A stretch of 17,235 bases of DNA from Campylobacteraceae bacterium (GCA_031290675.1 JAITNC010000008.1:1-17235), one strand, 5' to 3'; positions 1 to 6,511 are shown, numbered from the stretch's first letter. Notes: generated from the sequence alone by a model not told the origin. A program made the numbers and translations.

Positions 1-141
1 ACTATCGGTACTTTATACGAGAGCGGGATAGGCGGCGTGGAAGAAGATATAAATAAAACATTAGAGTTTTACGGCAAAGCGTGCGACTTGAAATATCTAT
101 TGGCTTGCGAAGCATACGATAGAGTGAAAAGCGGCAAATAA
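1..141 (+). CDS. Sel1-repeat (Hcp-like) secreted protein, 3' end only (copy A')
   Basis: The window opens inside this gene; the last 46 codons and a TAA stop are present. The residues form the final Sel1-like repeat with the C-x7-C cysteine pair of Helicobacter cysteine-rich (Hcp) proteins and end in ...YDRVKSGK. The same tail, with one Asp/Glu change, ends the minus-strand gene at 1705-2286, and the DNA matches its reverse complement at 154 of 157 positions. This is therefore the left-arm copy of that gene in an inverted duplication. The start, signal peptide and other repeats lie outside the window and can only be assumed by analogy. The next Sel1 gene begins 20 bp downstream, so the two are probably co-transcribed. 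No specific role is known; Hcp-type proteins are periplasmic or secreted, and some bind penicillin or stimulate host cells. Confidence 0.9.
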   Translation, partial: TIGTLYESGIGGVEEDINKTLEFYGKACDLKYLLACEAYDRVKSGK

Positions 142-157
142 AAAAACTTTAAAGGGT
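1..157 (+). repeat. Inverted repeat, outer left arm (pairs with 1689-1845)
   Basis: It matches the reverse complement of 1689-1845 at 154 of 157 positions. It spans the end of gene A' and the leader (CTTTAAAGGG) of the following Sel1 gene. The match reaches base 1, so the arm probably extends beyond the window. Confidence 0.95.
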
Positions 158-161
158 AAAA

Positions 162-755
162 ATGCGAAATTTGTTACTTTTGGTCTGTTTGTCTGGGTTT
201 TGCTTCGCTGGTGATATTAGTACAGATAGAGAGACTTTTGAAAAAGCTTTTGAGCAGAGAAAAAAAGATTGTGATAGCGGAAATGTTACGAGTTGCGATG
301 CGCTTGGATGGGTATATTATAAAGGCATAGCTGTAAAACAAGACTACCTTAAAGCGTTTAGATATTTTGAAAAAGCTTGTGAGGGCGGAGAAATTATGAG
401 TTGCACTTGGGTGGGCTTTAGATATTATAACGGCGAAGGTGTAAGGCAAGATTACTCCAAAGCGCTTGAGTATTTTACAAAAGGTTGCGATGGCGGATAT
501 GCTACAAGTTGCAGCTATGTCGGCTCGGCATATTATAGTGGCGAAGGTGTAAAAAAAGACTATTTTAAAGCGTTTGAGTATTATAAAAAAGCTTGTGATG
601 GCGGAGATGCTTGGAGTTGTGGTGTAATTGGTTATTTATATGAATATGGCGAGGGTGTGAAGAAAGATACAAACAAAGCTTTGGAATTTTACAGCAAAAC
701 GTGTGAGATGAAAGAGCAATTAGGCTGTGAAAGTTACGAGAGATTGAAAAAGTAG
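162..755 (+). CDS. Secreted Sel1-repeat (Hcp-like) cysteine-rich protein (copy B')
   Basis: This 197-residue protein starts with a signal peptide (MR, hydrophobic core 4-15, likely signal peptidase I cleavage after FCFA at 16). It then has 36-residue Sel1-like repeats. Five cysteine pairs with C-x7-C spacing (37/45, 73/81, 109/117, 145/153, 181/189) recur exactly every 36 residues, the disulfide pattern of the Hcp family, so it should fold outside the cytoplasm with Dsb help. The start is supported by AAAGGG just upstream in a leader shared with the other Sel1 genes here. Residues from about 130 to the end are identical to the tail of the minus-strand copy B (1183-1683), while the front halves differ, so the gene looks mosaic. 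It probably follows A' in one transcript. Ligand or partner is unknown; Sel1 arrays usually mediate protein-protein contacts. Confidence 0.9.
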   Translation: MRNLLLLVCLSGFCFAGDISTDRETFEKAFEQRKKDCDSGNVTSCDALGWVYYKGIAVKQDYLKAFRYFEKACEGGEIMSCTWVGFRYYNGEGVRQDYSKALEYFTKGCDGGYATSCSYVGSAYYSGEGVKKDYFKAFEYYKKACDGGDAWSCGVIGYLYEYGEGVKKDTNKALEFYSKTCEMKEQLGCESYERLKK

Positions 756-790
756 TCAGTTTTTGTAATGACTTTGCAAGAGAAGCCGAC
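546..790 (+). repeat. Inverted repeat, inner left arm (pairs with 1148-1392)
   Basis: This 245-base segment matches the reverse complement of 1148-1392 at 238 positions with no gap, by direct base-by-base comparison. It covers the last two repeats of gene B' and 35 bases past its stop. The four differences inside the coding part are all silent (TTA/CTA, GAG/GAA, TGT/TGC, AGA/AGG). Identity stops abruptly at the AATGACACAA motif. Confidence 0.95.
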
Positions 791-850
791 AATGACACAA
801 AGAGCGTGCTTAGCGCAATTCACCCTCTTTTGTCATACGAAGGCGAAGAG

Positions 851-859
851 CCCCCCCCC
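851..859. repeat. Homopolymer run of nine C
   Basis: Nine consecutive cytosines lie in the spacer between the convergent Sel1 genes. In Campylobacterota, G/C runs of this length commonly slip during replication. Here the run is in no credible reading frame and 96 bp beyond the B' stop, so any effect would be on RNA ends or on an unrecognised element. Confidence 0.7.
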
Positions 860-911
860 ATTGTCATACTGAGCTTGCGAAGTATCTGTGTTTTGTATTA
901 CACAAGAGAAC

Positions 912-947
912 TGGATTGCCACGTTCGCAAGCTCACTCGCAATGACG
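912..947. repeat. Short interspersed palindromic repeat, unit 1
   Basis: It has the frame TGGATTGCCACG ... CTCGCAATGACG with a variable centre rich in TTCGCAAGC. The ATTGC and GCAAT ends can pair. The same frame occurs at 1031-1067 and, inverted, at 2445-2479. Confidence 0.75.
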
Positions 948-1030
948 GAGAAGAATAAACACAGATTGTCACTCTGCTTCGCTCCTCACAATGACACAAA
1001 GGACATTTGTGGCGCAAAAAGGCAAAAGAG

Positions 1031-1067
1031 TGGATCGCCACGCCTGATTACAGGCTCGCAATGACGG
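1031..1067. repeat. Short interspersed palindromic repeat, unit 2
   Basis: The frame is TGGATCGCCACG ... CTCGCAATGACGG. The centre is a different, self-complementary sequence (CCTG-ATTA-CAGG), so outer arms are kept while the centre changes. Confidence 0.75.
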
Positions 1068-1147
1068 AGGAGGAGGGCTGAGATTGTTACGCTTACTTTG
1101 CCAACCTTTCGCTTCGCTCAGGGCTCGCAAGCTCACAATGACACAAT

Positions 1148-1392
1148 GTCGGCTTCTCTCACAAAGTCATCACAAAAACTGACTACTTTTTCAACCTCTC
1201 GTAACTTTCACAGCCTAATTGCTCTTTCATCTCGCACGTTTTGCTGTAAAATTCCAAAGCTTTGTTTGTATCTTTCTTCACACCTTCGCCATATTCATAT
1301 AGATAACCAATTACACCACAACTCCAAGCATCTCCGCCATCACAAGCTTTTTTATAATACTCAAACGCTTTAAAATAGTCTTTTTTTACACC
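1148..1392 (-). repeat. Inverted repeat, inner right arm (pairs with 546-790)
   Basis: This is the mirror of the left arm and covers the 3' part of gene B and 35 bases downstream of its stop. It is about 97 % identical to the left arm. Its inner edge also meets a copy of AATGACACAA (1137-1146). Confidence 0.95.
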
Positions 1393-1683
1393 CGCACCAT
1401 CATAATATGCTCCTCCGACAAAACCACAACTTGCAATATCCAAACCATCACAACCTTTTTTAAAGTATTCAAACGCTTTAGTATAGTTTTGTTCTGCAGC
1501 TACACCTTTATAGTATGCCGTACCAACCATACCACAACTACCCGCGTTTCCGCTCTTGCAACCTTTCTCAAAATACTCAAACGCTTTTTTAAAATCTTCA
1601 TTTTTGTAAGCCTCTTTGGCTATATCAACATCACCAGCGAAGCAAAACCCCGCCAAGCAAGCCAAAACTAACGCTCTTCGCAT
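1183..1683 (-). CDS. Secreted Sel1-repeat (Hcp-like) cysteine-rich protein (copy B)
   Basis: This 166-residue protein has a signal peptide (hydrophobic core 4-15, likely cleavage after FCFA at 16) and four C-x7-C cysteine pairs (42/50, 78/86, 114/122, 150/158) at 36-residue intervals. It has one repeat fewer than its mirror copy B'. The last 67 residues are identical to B' and the coding DNA there differs only silently, whereas residues 17 to about 95 are clearly diverged. This points to a shared tail with a variable front. The start is fixed by an AAAGGG-type site 6 bases upstream and the MR[N/R/K] signal start shared by all Sel1 genes here. It lies 21 bp behind gene A and is probably transcribed from the A promoter. 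Binding partner unknown. Confidence 0.9.
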   Translation of the reverse strand: MRRALVLACLAGFCFAGDVDIAKEAYKNEDFKKAFEYFEKGCKSGNAGSCGMVGTAYYKGVAAEQNYTKAFEYFKKGCDGLDIASCGFVGGAYYDGAGVKKDYFKAFEYYKKACDGGDAWSCGVIGYLYEYGEGVKKDTNKALEFYSKTCEMKEQLGCESYERLKK

Positions 1684-1688
1684 TATTT

Positions 1689-1845
1689 GCCCTTTAAAGT
1701 TTTTTTATTTGCCGCTTTTCACTCTCTCGTATGCTTCGCAAGCCAATAGATATTTCAAGTCGCACGCTTTGCCGTAAAACTCCAACGTTTTATTTATATC
1801 TTCTTCCACGCCGCCTATCCCGCTCTCGTATAAAGTACCGATAGT
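1689..1845 (-). repeat. Inverted repeat, outer right arm (pairs with 1-157)
   Basis: This is the mirror of the window's first 157 bases, covering the 3' end of gene A and the A-B intergenic leader. Just past it, near the B start codon, the two copies differ by one indel (five versus six bases between GGG and ATG). Confidence 0.95.
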
Positions 1846-2286
1846 AGCGCAGCCCATCGCCCCTCCGCCATCACAACCTTTTTTATAATACTCAAACGCT
1901 TTAGTATGGTTTTGCTCTACGCCAAACCCGTACTTGTATAAATTACCAATTTTATAGCAAGCCTCCATATCTCCGCCGCCGCAACCTTTTTGATAATACT
2001 CAAAGGCTTTTAAAAAGTCGTGCTTTACGCCTTCGCCCTTGTGATATGCCGCGCCAACATCGCCGCAACTTATGGCGTCCCCGCCCTCGCAACCTTTTTT
2101 GGCGTACTCAAACGCTTTAACGTCGTCTTGCTTTATGCCTTCGCCATAATAATATGCTTCGCTAACCATAGCGCAACTTGCGGCGTTTCCGCCCTCACAC
2201 TCTTTCTTTGCTTTTTCAATGTTGGCGGCGGACGGCACACCAAAACAAAACCCTGCCAAGCAGAGCAAAACTAATAATTTTCGCAT
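1705..2286 (-). CDS. Secreted Sel1-repeat (Hcp-like) cysteine-rich protein (copy A)
   Basis: This 193-residue protein has a signal peptide (MRKLLVLLCLAGFCFG, then VPSA) and five cysteine pairs (30/38, 66/74, 102/110, 138/146, 175/183). The pairs recur every 36 residues except the last step, which is 37 because of an extra glycine (SGIGGVEED). Motifs such as KAFEYYKKGCDGG and YYxGEG are typical of Sel1/Hcp repeats. It has the best upstream signals in the cluster: TGTGTATAAT (-10, 2315-2320) and AAAGGG before the ATG. Gene B follows 21 bp downstream. The 3' end is duplicated in inverted orientation at 1-141. Expected to be periplasmic or secreted and disulfide-bonded; exact role unknown. Confidence 0.9.
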   Translation of the reverse strand: MRKLLVLLCLAGFCFGVPSAANIEKAKKECEGGNAASCAMVSEAYYYGEGIKQDDVKAFEYAKKGCEGGDAISCGDVGAAYHKGEGVKHDFLKAFEYYQKGCGGGDMEACYKIGNLYKYGFGVEQNHTKAFEYYKKGCDGGGAMGCATIGTLYESGIGGVEEDINKTLEFYGKACDLKYLLACEAYERVKSGK

Positions 2287-2314
2287 TATTTACCCTTTAA
2301 AGAATTTAATTTAA

Positions 2315-2320
2315 ATTATA
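2315..2320 (-). promoter_or_regulatory. Probable -10 box for the Sel1 gene pair A-B
   Basis: On the minus strand the sequence reads TGTGTATAAT, a perfect extended -10 hexamer about 29 bases before the gene A start codon, in an AT-rich setting. No clear -35 is seen, which is common for sigma-70 promoters in Campylobacterota. Confidence 0.65.
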
Positions 2321-2444
2321 CACAAAAAGCTTCCGGATTGTTTTTAATGAGATGTTTTTGAATGGTTATTTGTCTTTTGCCATAGAGTTGAAATTTTTCG
2401 CCTTCGCTCACGAATGACAATGAAGTCGCAACACACACTCCTCC

Positions 2445-2479
2445 CGTCATTGCGAGGAGCGAAGCGACGTGGCAATCCA
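2445..2479. repeat. Short interspersed palindromic repeat, unit 3
   Basis: The unit reads CGTCATTGCGAG ... GTGGCAATCCA with a GGAGCGAAGCGAC centre. Its reverse complement has the same outer frame as units 1 and 2 in the Sel1 spacer. Repeats of the GTCATTGCGAG...GGCAATCC type are, from general knowledge, dispersed in many bacterial genomes. Confidence 0.8.
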
Positions 2480-2558
2480 TCTCTTTTTACGCTTTAAAGC
2501 TTAAATAGTATAAAAAAAGTATTTATAGATTTGTATTTTATTTACTAAGAAGGTGGAT

Positions 2559-3224
2559 TTACTTAAAAAGTATTGTTCCGACCCTTAACATATTTGCGCC
2601 GCATTGTATGGCAAGCTCAAAATCCCCGCTCATTCCCATAGAACAGTGTTTTGCTCCAAAGCTCACGGCACGCTCAAAAATGCCCCTTGTTATCTCAAAG
2701 CTTTGTTGTATGAGCTTTGTGTCGTCTGTGTGTGCGCCGATGCTCATAACGCCTTTGAGGTTGAGTTTTGGACAGGTTGCGAGTATCTGCTCGTAAGTAG
2801 AGAGAGCGAGCTCGGGCATAACGCCGGCTTTACTCTGCTCTTTTGCGCTATTTATCTGAAGTAAAATGTCCAAGTTTTTCTCTCGCACACGCTTGTTTAT
2901 CTGCTGTGCAAGCTCCAAGCTATCGCACGAATGTATGAGGGCAGGGCGCAGGTCTATGAGTTGGTTTATCTTGTTTGTCTGAAGTCTGCCGATAAAGTGC
3001 CACTCTATGTCAAGGCTTTCAAGCTCATCGCGTTTTTGTTTCAAAACTTGAACTTTGTTTTCGCCAAACGCCCTACAGCCCGCCTCAAAGAGTTGCGTGA
3101 CCTCTTTGGAAGTTACGCTTTTGCTCACAGCGATGAGTTTGATATTTTCGTCAAATGGTGAGAGTTTTTGGGCTTTTTCTATGCGTTCAAGCACGCTTTT
3201 GAGGTTTGCTTCGTACTGTGTCAT
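2559..3224 (-). CDS. yggS: YggS-family pyridoxal phosphate homeostasis protein
   Basis: The 221-residue protein binds pyridoxal 5'-phosphate and buffers it in the cytoplasm, affecting amino-acid metabolism; no catalytic activity is established for the family. The single-domain alanine-racemase-like barrel is recognised by LIAVSKSVT with the PLP lysine at 35, FGENKVQ (54-60), WHFIGRLQTNKI (76-87) and the C-terminal SMGMSGDFELAIQCGANMLRVGT phosphate-binding segment. Length is normal for the family. It starts one base after the rseP stop codon and is the last gene of the seven-gene minus-strand operon. Confidence 0.95.
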   Translation of the reverse strand: MTQYEANLKSVLERIEKAQKLSPFDENIKLIAVSKSVTSKEVTQLFEAGCRAFGENKVQVLKQKRDELESLDIEWHFIGRLQTNKINQLIDLRPALIHSCDSLELAQQINKRVREKNLDILLQINSAKEQSKAGVMPELALSTYEQILATCPKLNLKGVMSIGAHTDDTKLIQQSFEITRGIFERAVSFGAKHCSMGMSGDFELAIQCGANMLRVGTILFK

Positions 3225-3225
3225 T

Positions 3226-4305
3226 TTAGTGCGTCAAAAGTCTTGCTATATCGTTGTAGACTGTAAAAAGGACAAGCGACATCAGTATCGCCCAGCCGCC
3301 GACCGTCATATAATAAAACACTTTCTCGTTTGGAGAGCGTCTAAACAACGCTTCGTAGATGTTGAACATGATGTGTCCGCCGTCAAGTGCGGGAATGGGC
3401 AGGAGGTTGAGTACGCCAAGATTTACCGATATCAAGGCGGTGAGCATAAAAAATGCGACAATGCCAGCCTTAGCGGCACTTGAAGTTATATCTACGATGG
3501 CGATGATACCTCCAAGTTCTTTTGGCGAAACAACGCCCGTTATGAGTTTTTGAAGACTTTTAAAAATCATAAGTGATGCGCTCAAAAGCTCATCTTTGGC
3601 GTAAGAGATACTCTCAACTCCACCATAATGAGCGTCAAAGACTTTGCCAGAGGGCGTTATGCCTATGAGCTTCTCGTAAACCTTCTCTTTAAAAATATTT
3701 TGATTTTCGCCAAGCAGGGGAGTGAGTTTTGTTTGAAAGAGTTTATCCTCGCGCTGGGCAGATATATCTATCTCGCCTTCGCTTTTTTGTATCGCTTTTT
3801 TGACATCGTCCCATATCTTGATATTGACGCCGTTTATCTCTTTGATAGTGTCGTTTATCTGAAGTCCTGCCGCTTGTGCGACAGAGTTGTTTGAGAAACC
3901 TCCTATCTGTGCGGCGAAGCTCGGAACTCCGAGATTTGCTATGATGAGATAGAGCAAAAACGCCAATACAAAGTTGGCAAACGGGCCGGCGAAAAGTATG
4001 ATGATGCGCTTCCAAGGGGCTTTTTTGTTGTAACTGTCCTCATCATCGCTTGTTTGTGTGGGGTCTATATCGTTTTGACCTTTCATCTGTACGTATCCGC
4101 CAAGAGGTATCATACTCAGGCAGTATGTCGTATCGCCGAACTTTTTGCTTACGACTTTTTTGCCAAATCCGATACTGAAAACCTCTACTTTTACTTTAAA
4201 TATACGTGCGGCGATGAAGTGTCCAAATTCGTGAAAAAATATCAAAAACGAGAGTGCGAGCAGGGCATAGACGATGCCAAAATGCCCAAATGAAGCTCCG
4301 AACAT
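3226..4305 (-). CDS. rseP: RseP-type site-2 (RIP) zinc metalloprotease
   Basis: This is a 359-residue inner-membrane protease that cuts transmembrane helices, typically of anti-sigma factors or remnant signal peptides. The zinc motif HEFGH is at 25-29 in the first membrane helix and the second metal-binding motif NLLPIPALDGGH is at 300-311. Membrane helices are seen near 10-30, 102-124, 282-305 and 333-352. A single PDZ-like segment lies at about 130-195, whereas E. coli RseP has two tandem PDZ domains. No anti-sigma factor partner is encoded nearby, so the substrate is unknown. The start codon overlaps the pgsA stop codon by one base (TAATG on the coding strand), indicating translational coupling. 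Confidence 0.95.
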   Translation of the reverse strand: MFGASFGHFGIVYALLALSFLIFFHEFGHFIAARIFKVKVEVFSIGFGKKVVSKKFGDTTYCLSMIPLGGYVQMKGQNDIDPTQTSDDEDSYNKKAPWKRIIILFAGPFANFVLAFLLYLIIANLGVPSFAAQIGGFSNNSVAQAAGLQINDTIKEINGVNIKIWDDVKKAIQKSEGEIDISAQREDKLFQTKLTPLLGENQNIFKEKVYEKLIGITPSGKVFDAHYGGVESISYAKDELLSASLMIFKSLQKLITGVVSPKELGGIIAIVDITSSAAKAGIVAFFMLTALISVNLGVLNLLPIPALDGGHIMFNIYEALFRRSPNEKVFYYMTVGGWAILMSLVLFTVYNDIARLLTH

Positions 4306-4847
4306 TATTTTCCTTTTGTGTATTTCAAAATGTATTCAAGTCCCGAATATAGTGTCAATATGACAGCGAACCACAAGAGCCAATCCCCCATCGGACGCCA
4401 ATCCATAATCAAAAAGCCTATCGCTATCATCTGAAATATAGTCTTAATCTTTCCAGCCCCCGATGCGCTTACCTCTTTCCCTTCAGCGACCGCCATAACA
4501 CGAAGTCCTGTTATAAAAAACTCTCTTACCAAGATGAGATAAACAGCCCAAGGACTTGCCCTTGAAATCATCATCAGCCCCAAAAAAGCGGCCAAGATAA
4601 GCATTTTGTCCGCAAGCGGGTCAAGTATGCTTCCAAAGAGCGTTTTTTGATTCCACGCTCTGGCTATGTGTCCGTCAAAAAAGTCCGTAGCAGAGGCGAG
4701 GACAAACAAAAGAGCGGCGAGGAAATTTAGCCACGAGTGGTGGATACCCTCAAAAGCGGAGTGGTCTTGGTTTATCAAAAGCCAAAACATCAATGGTGCT
4801 ATCAAAACCCTGATAGAGGCTAAGATATTTGGAAGATTCCAACTCAT
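4305..4847 (-). CDS. pgsA: CDP-diacylglycerol-glycerol-3-phosphate 3-phosphatidyltransferase
   Basis: The enzyme makes phosphatidylglycerophosphate, the committed step to phosphatidylglycerol and cardiolipin. The 180-residue integral membrane protein carries the full CDP-alcohol phosphotransferase signature D-G-x2-A-R-x8-G-x3-D-x3-D at residues 58-80 (D58, G59, A62, R63, G72, D76, D80). Hydrophobic helices before and after it fit the family fold, and the N-terminal NLPNILASIRVLIAP is typical of PgsA. It overlaps the upstream fabL-like gene by four bases (ATGA) and rseP by one base. This places phospholipid synthesis in one transcript with fatty-acid and membrane quality-control genes. Confidence 0.95.
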   Translation of the reverse strand: MSWNLPNILASIRVLIAPLMFWLLINQDHSAFEGIHHSWLNFLAALLFVLASATDFFDGHIARAWNQKTLFGSILDPLADKMLILAAFLGLMMISRASPWAVYLILVREFFITGLRVMAVAEGKEVSASGAGKIKTIFQMIAIGFLIMDWRPMGDWLLWFAVILTLYSGLEYILKYTKGK

Positions 4848-5611
4848 TTAAAGGTCGTGCCTCCGTCTATGATAAATGTATGTCCTGTAACCCACGAAGC
4901 TTTATCGGAGCACAAAAACAGACAAGCGCCGGAGAGGTCGCTCGGCTGTCCCATGCGTCCCAAAGGAGATAGCTCGGCTGTTTTGTCGCGCACCTCTTCA
5001 TAATTTACAAAAGCCCTCAGGGCGTCCGTGTCTATCGGGCCTCCGCTGACAGCGTTTACTCTGATGTTTTTCTCTCCAAGTTCGGTAGCGGCGTACCTCA
5101 CCATAGCCTCAACTGCCGCTTTGCACGTGCCGTGACCCGAGTAGTTGTCTATGTAGACAAGGTTGCCTGTAGAAGAGAGCGAGATGATACTCCCACCACC
5201 CACTTTTTCCATTCTTTTGGCGGCTTCCTGCGCTCCAACCACGAAGGCGTTTACGGTCGCCGTGAAGATGTTGTTGATACCTTTTGGCTTTAACTTCATA
5301 AACTTTGTATATCCGCCGACTACAGCACGTCCTGAGATGATAGCGTTTGAGATGAAAAAATCAACCCTCTCAAAATCCTTGTCTATCTCTAAAAACAGCT
5401 CTTTGTATGTTTCCGGCTCTAAAATGTTTAACTTATAAGCACGAGCTTTTATGTTGTATTTGCTCTCAAGCTCCACAACTTGACTTTGCGCTAGCTCTTC
5501 GTTTGCGTTATATGTAAAAGCTATATTTACTCCACTTGCCGCAAACTCGTAAACTATGGCTTTGCCTATGCCTCTCGTGCCGCCGCTTATCACTAATGTT
5601 TTACCTCTCAT
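4844..5611 (-). CDS. fabL: FabL-type enoyl-[acyl-carrier-protein] reductase (SDR family)
   Basis: This 255-residue short-chain dehydrogenase/reductase has the N-terminal NAD(P)-binding motif SGGTRGIGK (9-17). The usual Y-x3-K catalytic pair is absent. Instead the sequence NYSGHGTCK gives Tyr157 and Lys164 in Y-x6-K spacing, the arrangement of enoyl-ACP reductases FabI/FabL. RVNAVSGGPIDTDAL and the C-terminal IIDGG closely resemble Bacillus FabL as I remember it. The likely reaction is the last reduction of each fatty-acid elongation cycle, in the cytoplasm. The ATG at 5611 is chosen; an in-frame TTG immediately before it (5612-5614), directly after the dapA stop, is an alternative, with AAAGGG serving either. 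A different SDR reductase role is possible. Confidence 0.8.
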   Translation of the reverse strand: MRGKTLVISGGTRGIGKAIVYEFAASGVNIAFTYNANEELAQSQVVELESKYNIKARAYKLNILEPETYKELFLEIDKDFERVDFFISNAIISGRAVVGGYTKFMKLKPKGINNIFTATVNAFVVGAQEAAKRMEKVGGGSIISLSSTGNLVYIDNYSGHGTCKAAVEAMVRYAATELGEKNIRVNAVSGGPIDTDALRAFVNYEEVRDKTAELSPLGRMGQPSDLSGACLFLCSDKASWVTGHTFIIDGGTTFK

Positions 5612-5614
5612 CAA

Positions 5615-6511
5615 TCAAAACCCTTTAATTGTATATTTTTTCATTGTCTGTTCTATAAATCTCAAGTTCGCCTCGCTTGGCGGAACAAGCGGCAAGCGAT
5701 ACTCCAACGTATCCAAAAGCCCCGCTAAGTACATAGCCGCTTTTATCGGTATCGGATTTGTTTCGCAAAAGAGCGCTTTGTTTATCGCATATAGCTTGTC
5801 GTTTATCTCTTTTGCCCCCAAATAGTCCGAATTTAGAGCTTTGTGCGTCAAGTCCGATATCTTGTCGGGCAGTAGATTTGCCGTAACCGATATAACGCCT
5901 CTGCCGCCGTTGGATAAAATAGGATAATTTATAGCGTCCTCGCCGCTTATGAGGCAGAGTTTTGGCTCATTTGCGAGCAAATCAACACATCTGTCTATAG
6001 AACCCGTAGCCTCTTTCACGCCAAGTATATTTGGGCAATCGTTGAAAAGCCTGATGACTGTGTTTGTCTGTATATCGCAGCCTGTGCGTCCGGGTACATT
6101 GTACAAAAATATAGGTATATTGATAGAGTTCGCTATGGTTTTGTAGTGTTGATACAACCCTTCTTGAGTTGGTTTGTTGTAATACGGAGTGACGGAAAGT
6201 ATAGCGTCCGCACCGTGTTTTTCGGCGAATTTTGCCAAATCAACAGCTTCGTGCGTAGCGTTGCTGCCCGCTCCTGCCATAACTTTGGTATTTGTGCCTT
6301 TGCACGCCGCAACCGCTATCTCTATACACTTTCTGTGCTCTTCGTGGTTCAAAGTCGCACTTTCCCCCGTCGTCCCTACAGGAACTACTACGTCTATGCC
6401 GTTTTTTATCTGTCGGACTATGAGTTTTTCGTATTTTTCCTCATCTATCTTTCCGTTTTTAAACGGTGTGATGATAGCTGTCATAGCTCCTTGCAAAATT
6501 TTACTGCTCAT
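5615..6511 (-). CDS. dapA: 4-hydroxy-tetrahydrodipicolinate synthase
   Basis: The enzyme condenses pyruvate with aspartate semialdehyde, the first step of the diaminopimelate/lysine pathway that also supplies the peptidoglycan cross-link residue. The 298-residue aldolase barrel shows GTTGES (46-51), the catalytic tyrosine in YNVPGRT (Tyr137) and the Schiff-base lysine in GVKEATGS (Lys166). Length is standard. A strong AAGGA site precedes the ATG, which overlaps the stop codon of the M16 peptidase gene by four bases (ATGA). The fabL-like gene follows directly. Confidence 0.97.
   Translation of the reverse strand: MSSKILQGAMTAIITPFKNGKIDEEKYEKLIVRQIKNGIDVVVPVGTTGESATLNHEEHRKCIEIAVAACKGTNTKVMAGAGSNATHEAVDLAKFAEKHGADAILSVTPYYNKPTQEGLYQHYKTIANSINIPIFLYNVPGRTGCDIQTNTVIRLFNDCPNILGVKEATGSIDRCVDLLANEPKLCLISGEDAINYPILSNGGRGVISVTANLLPDKISDLTHKALNSDYLGAKEINDKLYAINKALFCETNPIPIKAAMYLAGLLDTLEYRLPLVPPSEANLRFIEQTMKKYTIKGF

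Larger units (their letters stand above)
756..1182. other. Gene-free spacer between convergent Sel1 genes, rich in short repeats
   Basis: No credible gene is seen here. The spacer begins and ends with the outer tips of the inverted arms (to 790 and from 1148). Between them are a run of nine C (851-859), three direct copies of AATGACACAA (791-800, 990-999, 1137-1146) and several imperfect palindromic units of the type TGGATTGCCACG...CTCGCAATGACGG. The weak stem AGTCA/TGACT (754-758 with 769-773) overlaps the stop codon of B', and its counterpart lies behind gene B. These could act as convergent terminators, but the stems are short. Confidence 0.75.
2287..2558. other. Intergenic region between yggS and the Sel1 genes
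   Basis: No gene is visible. The part next to gene A (2287-2320) holds its leader and -10 box. The middle holds a repeat fragment (about 2399-2424, TTCGCTCACGAATGACAA type) and a complete palindromic unit at 2445-2479. The part next to yggS (2491-2530) is AT-rich with the perfect palindrome GCTTTAAAGC and an imperfect stem around TAAATAGT/AGTATTTA that could end the yggS transcript. Confidence 0.6.

Noticed and set aside
162..210. Lipoprotein signal in the Sel1 proteins (cysteine in LSGFC/LAGFC)
   Set aside because: Phe at -1 before the cysteine does not fit a lipobox, and a good signal peptidase I site follows (FCFA before G).
861..1145. Possible CRISPR-like array of short repeats in the Sel1 spacer
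   Set aside because: Repeats are unequal in length, occur in irregular spacing and mixed completeness, and no cas gene is near. They fit a dispersed palindromic repeat family better.
1098..1373. Open frame antisense to Sel1 gene B, nearly identical to one antisense to B' (565-798)
   Set aside because: It is the reverse-strand shadow of the conserved Sel1 tail; the similarity between the two only reflects the inverted duplication, and no ribosome binding site is seen.
3055..3483. Long plus-strand open frame across yggS and rseP
   Set aside because: It lies antisense to two clear conserved genes and encodes no recognisable motif.
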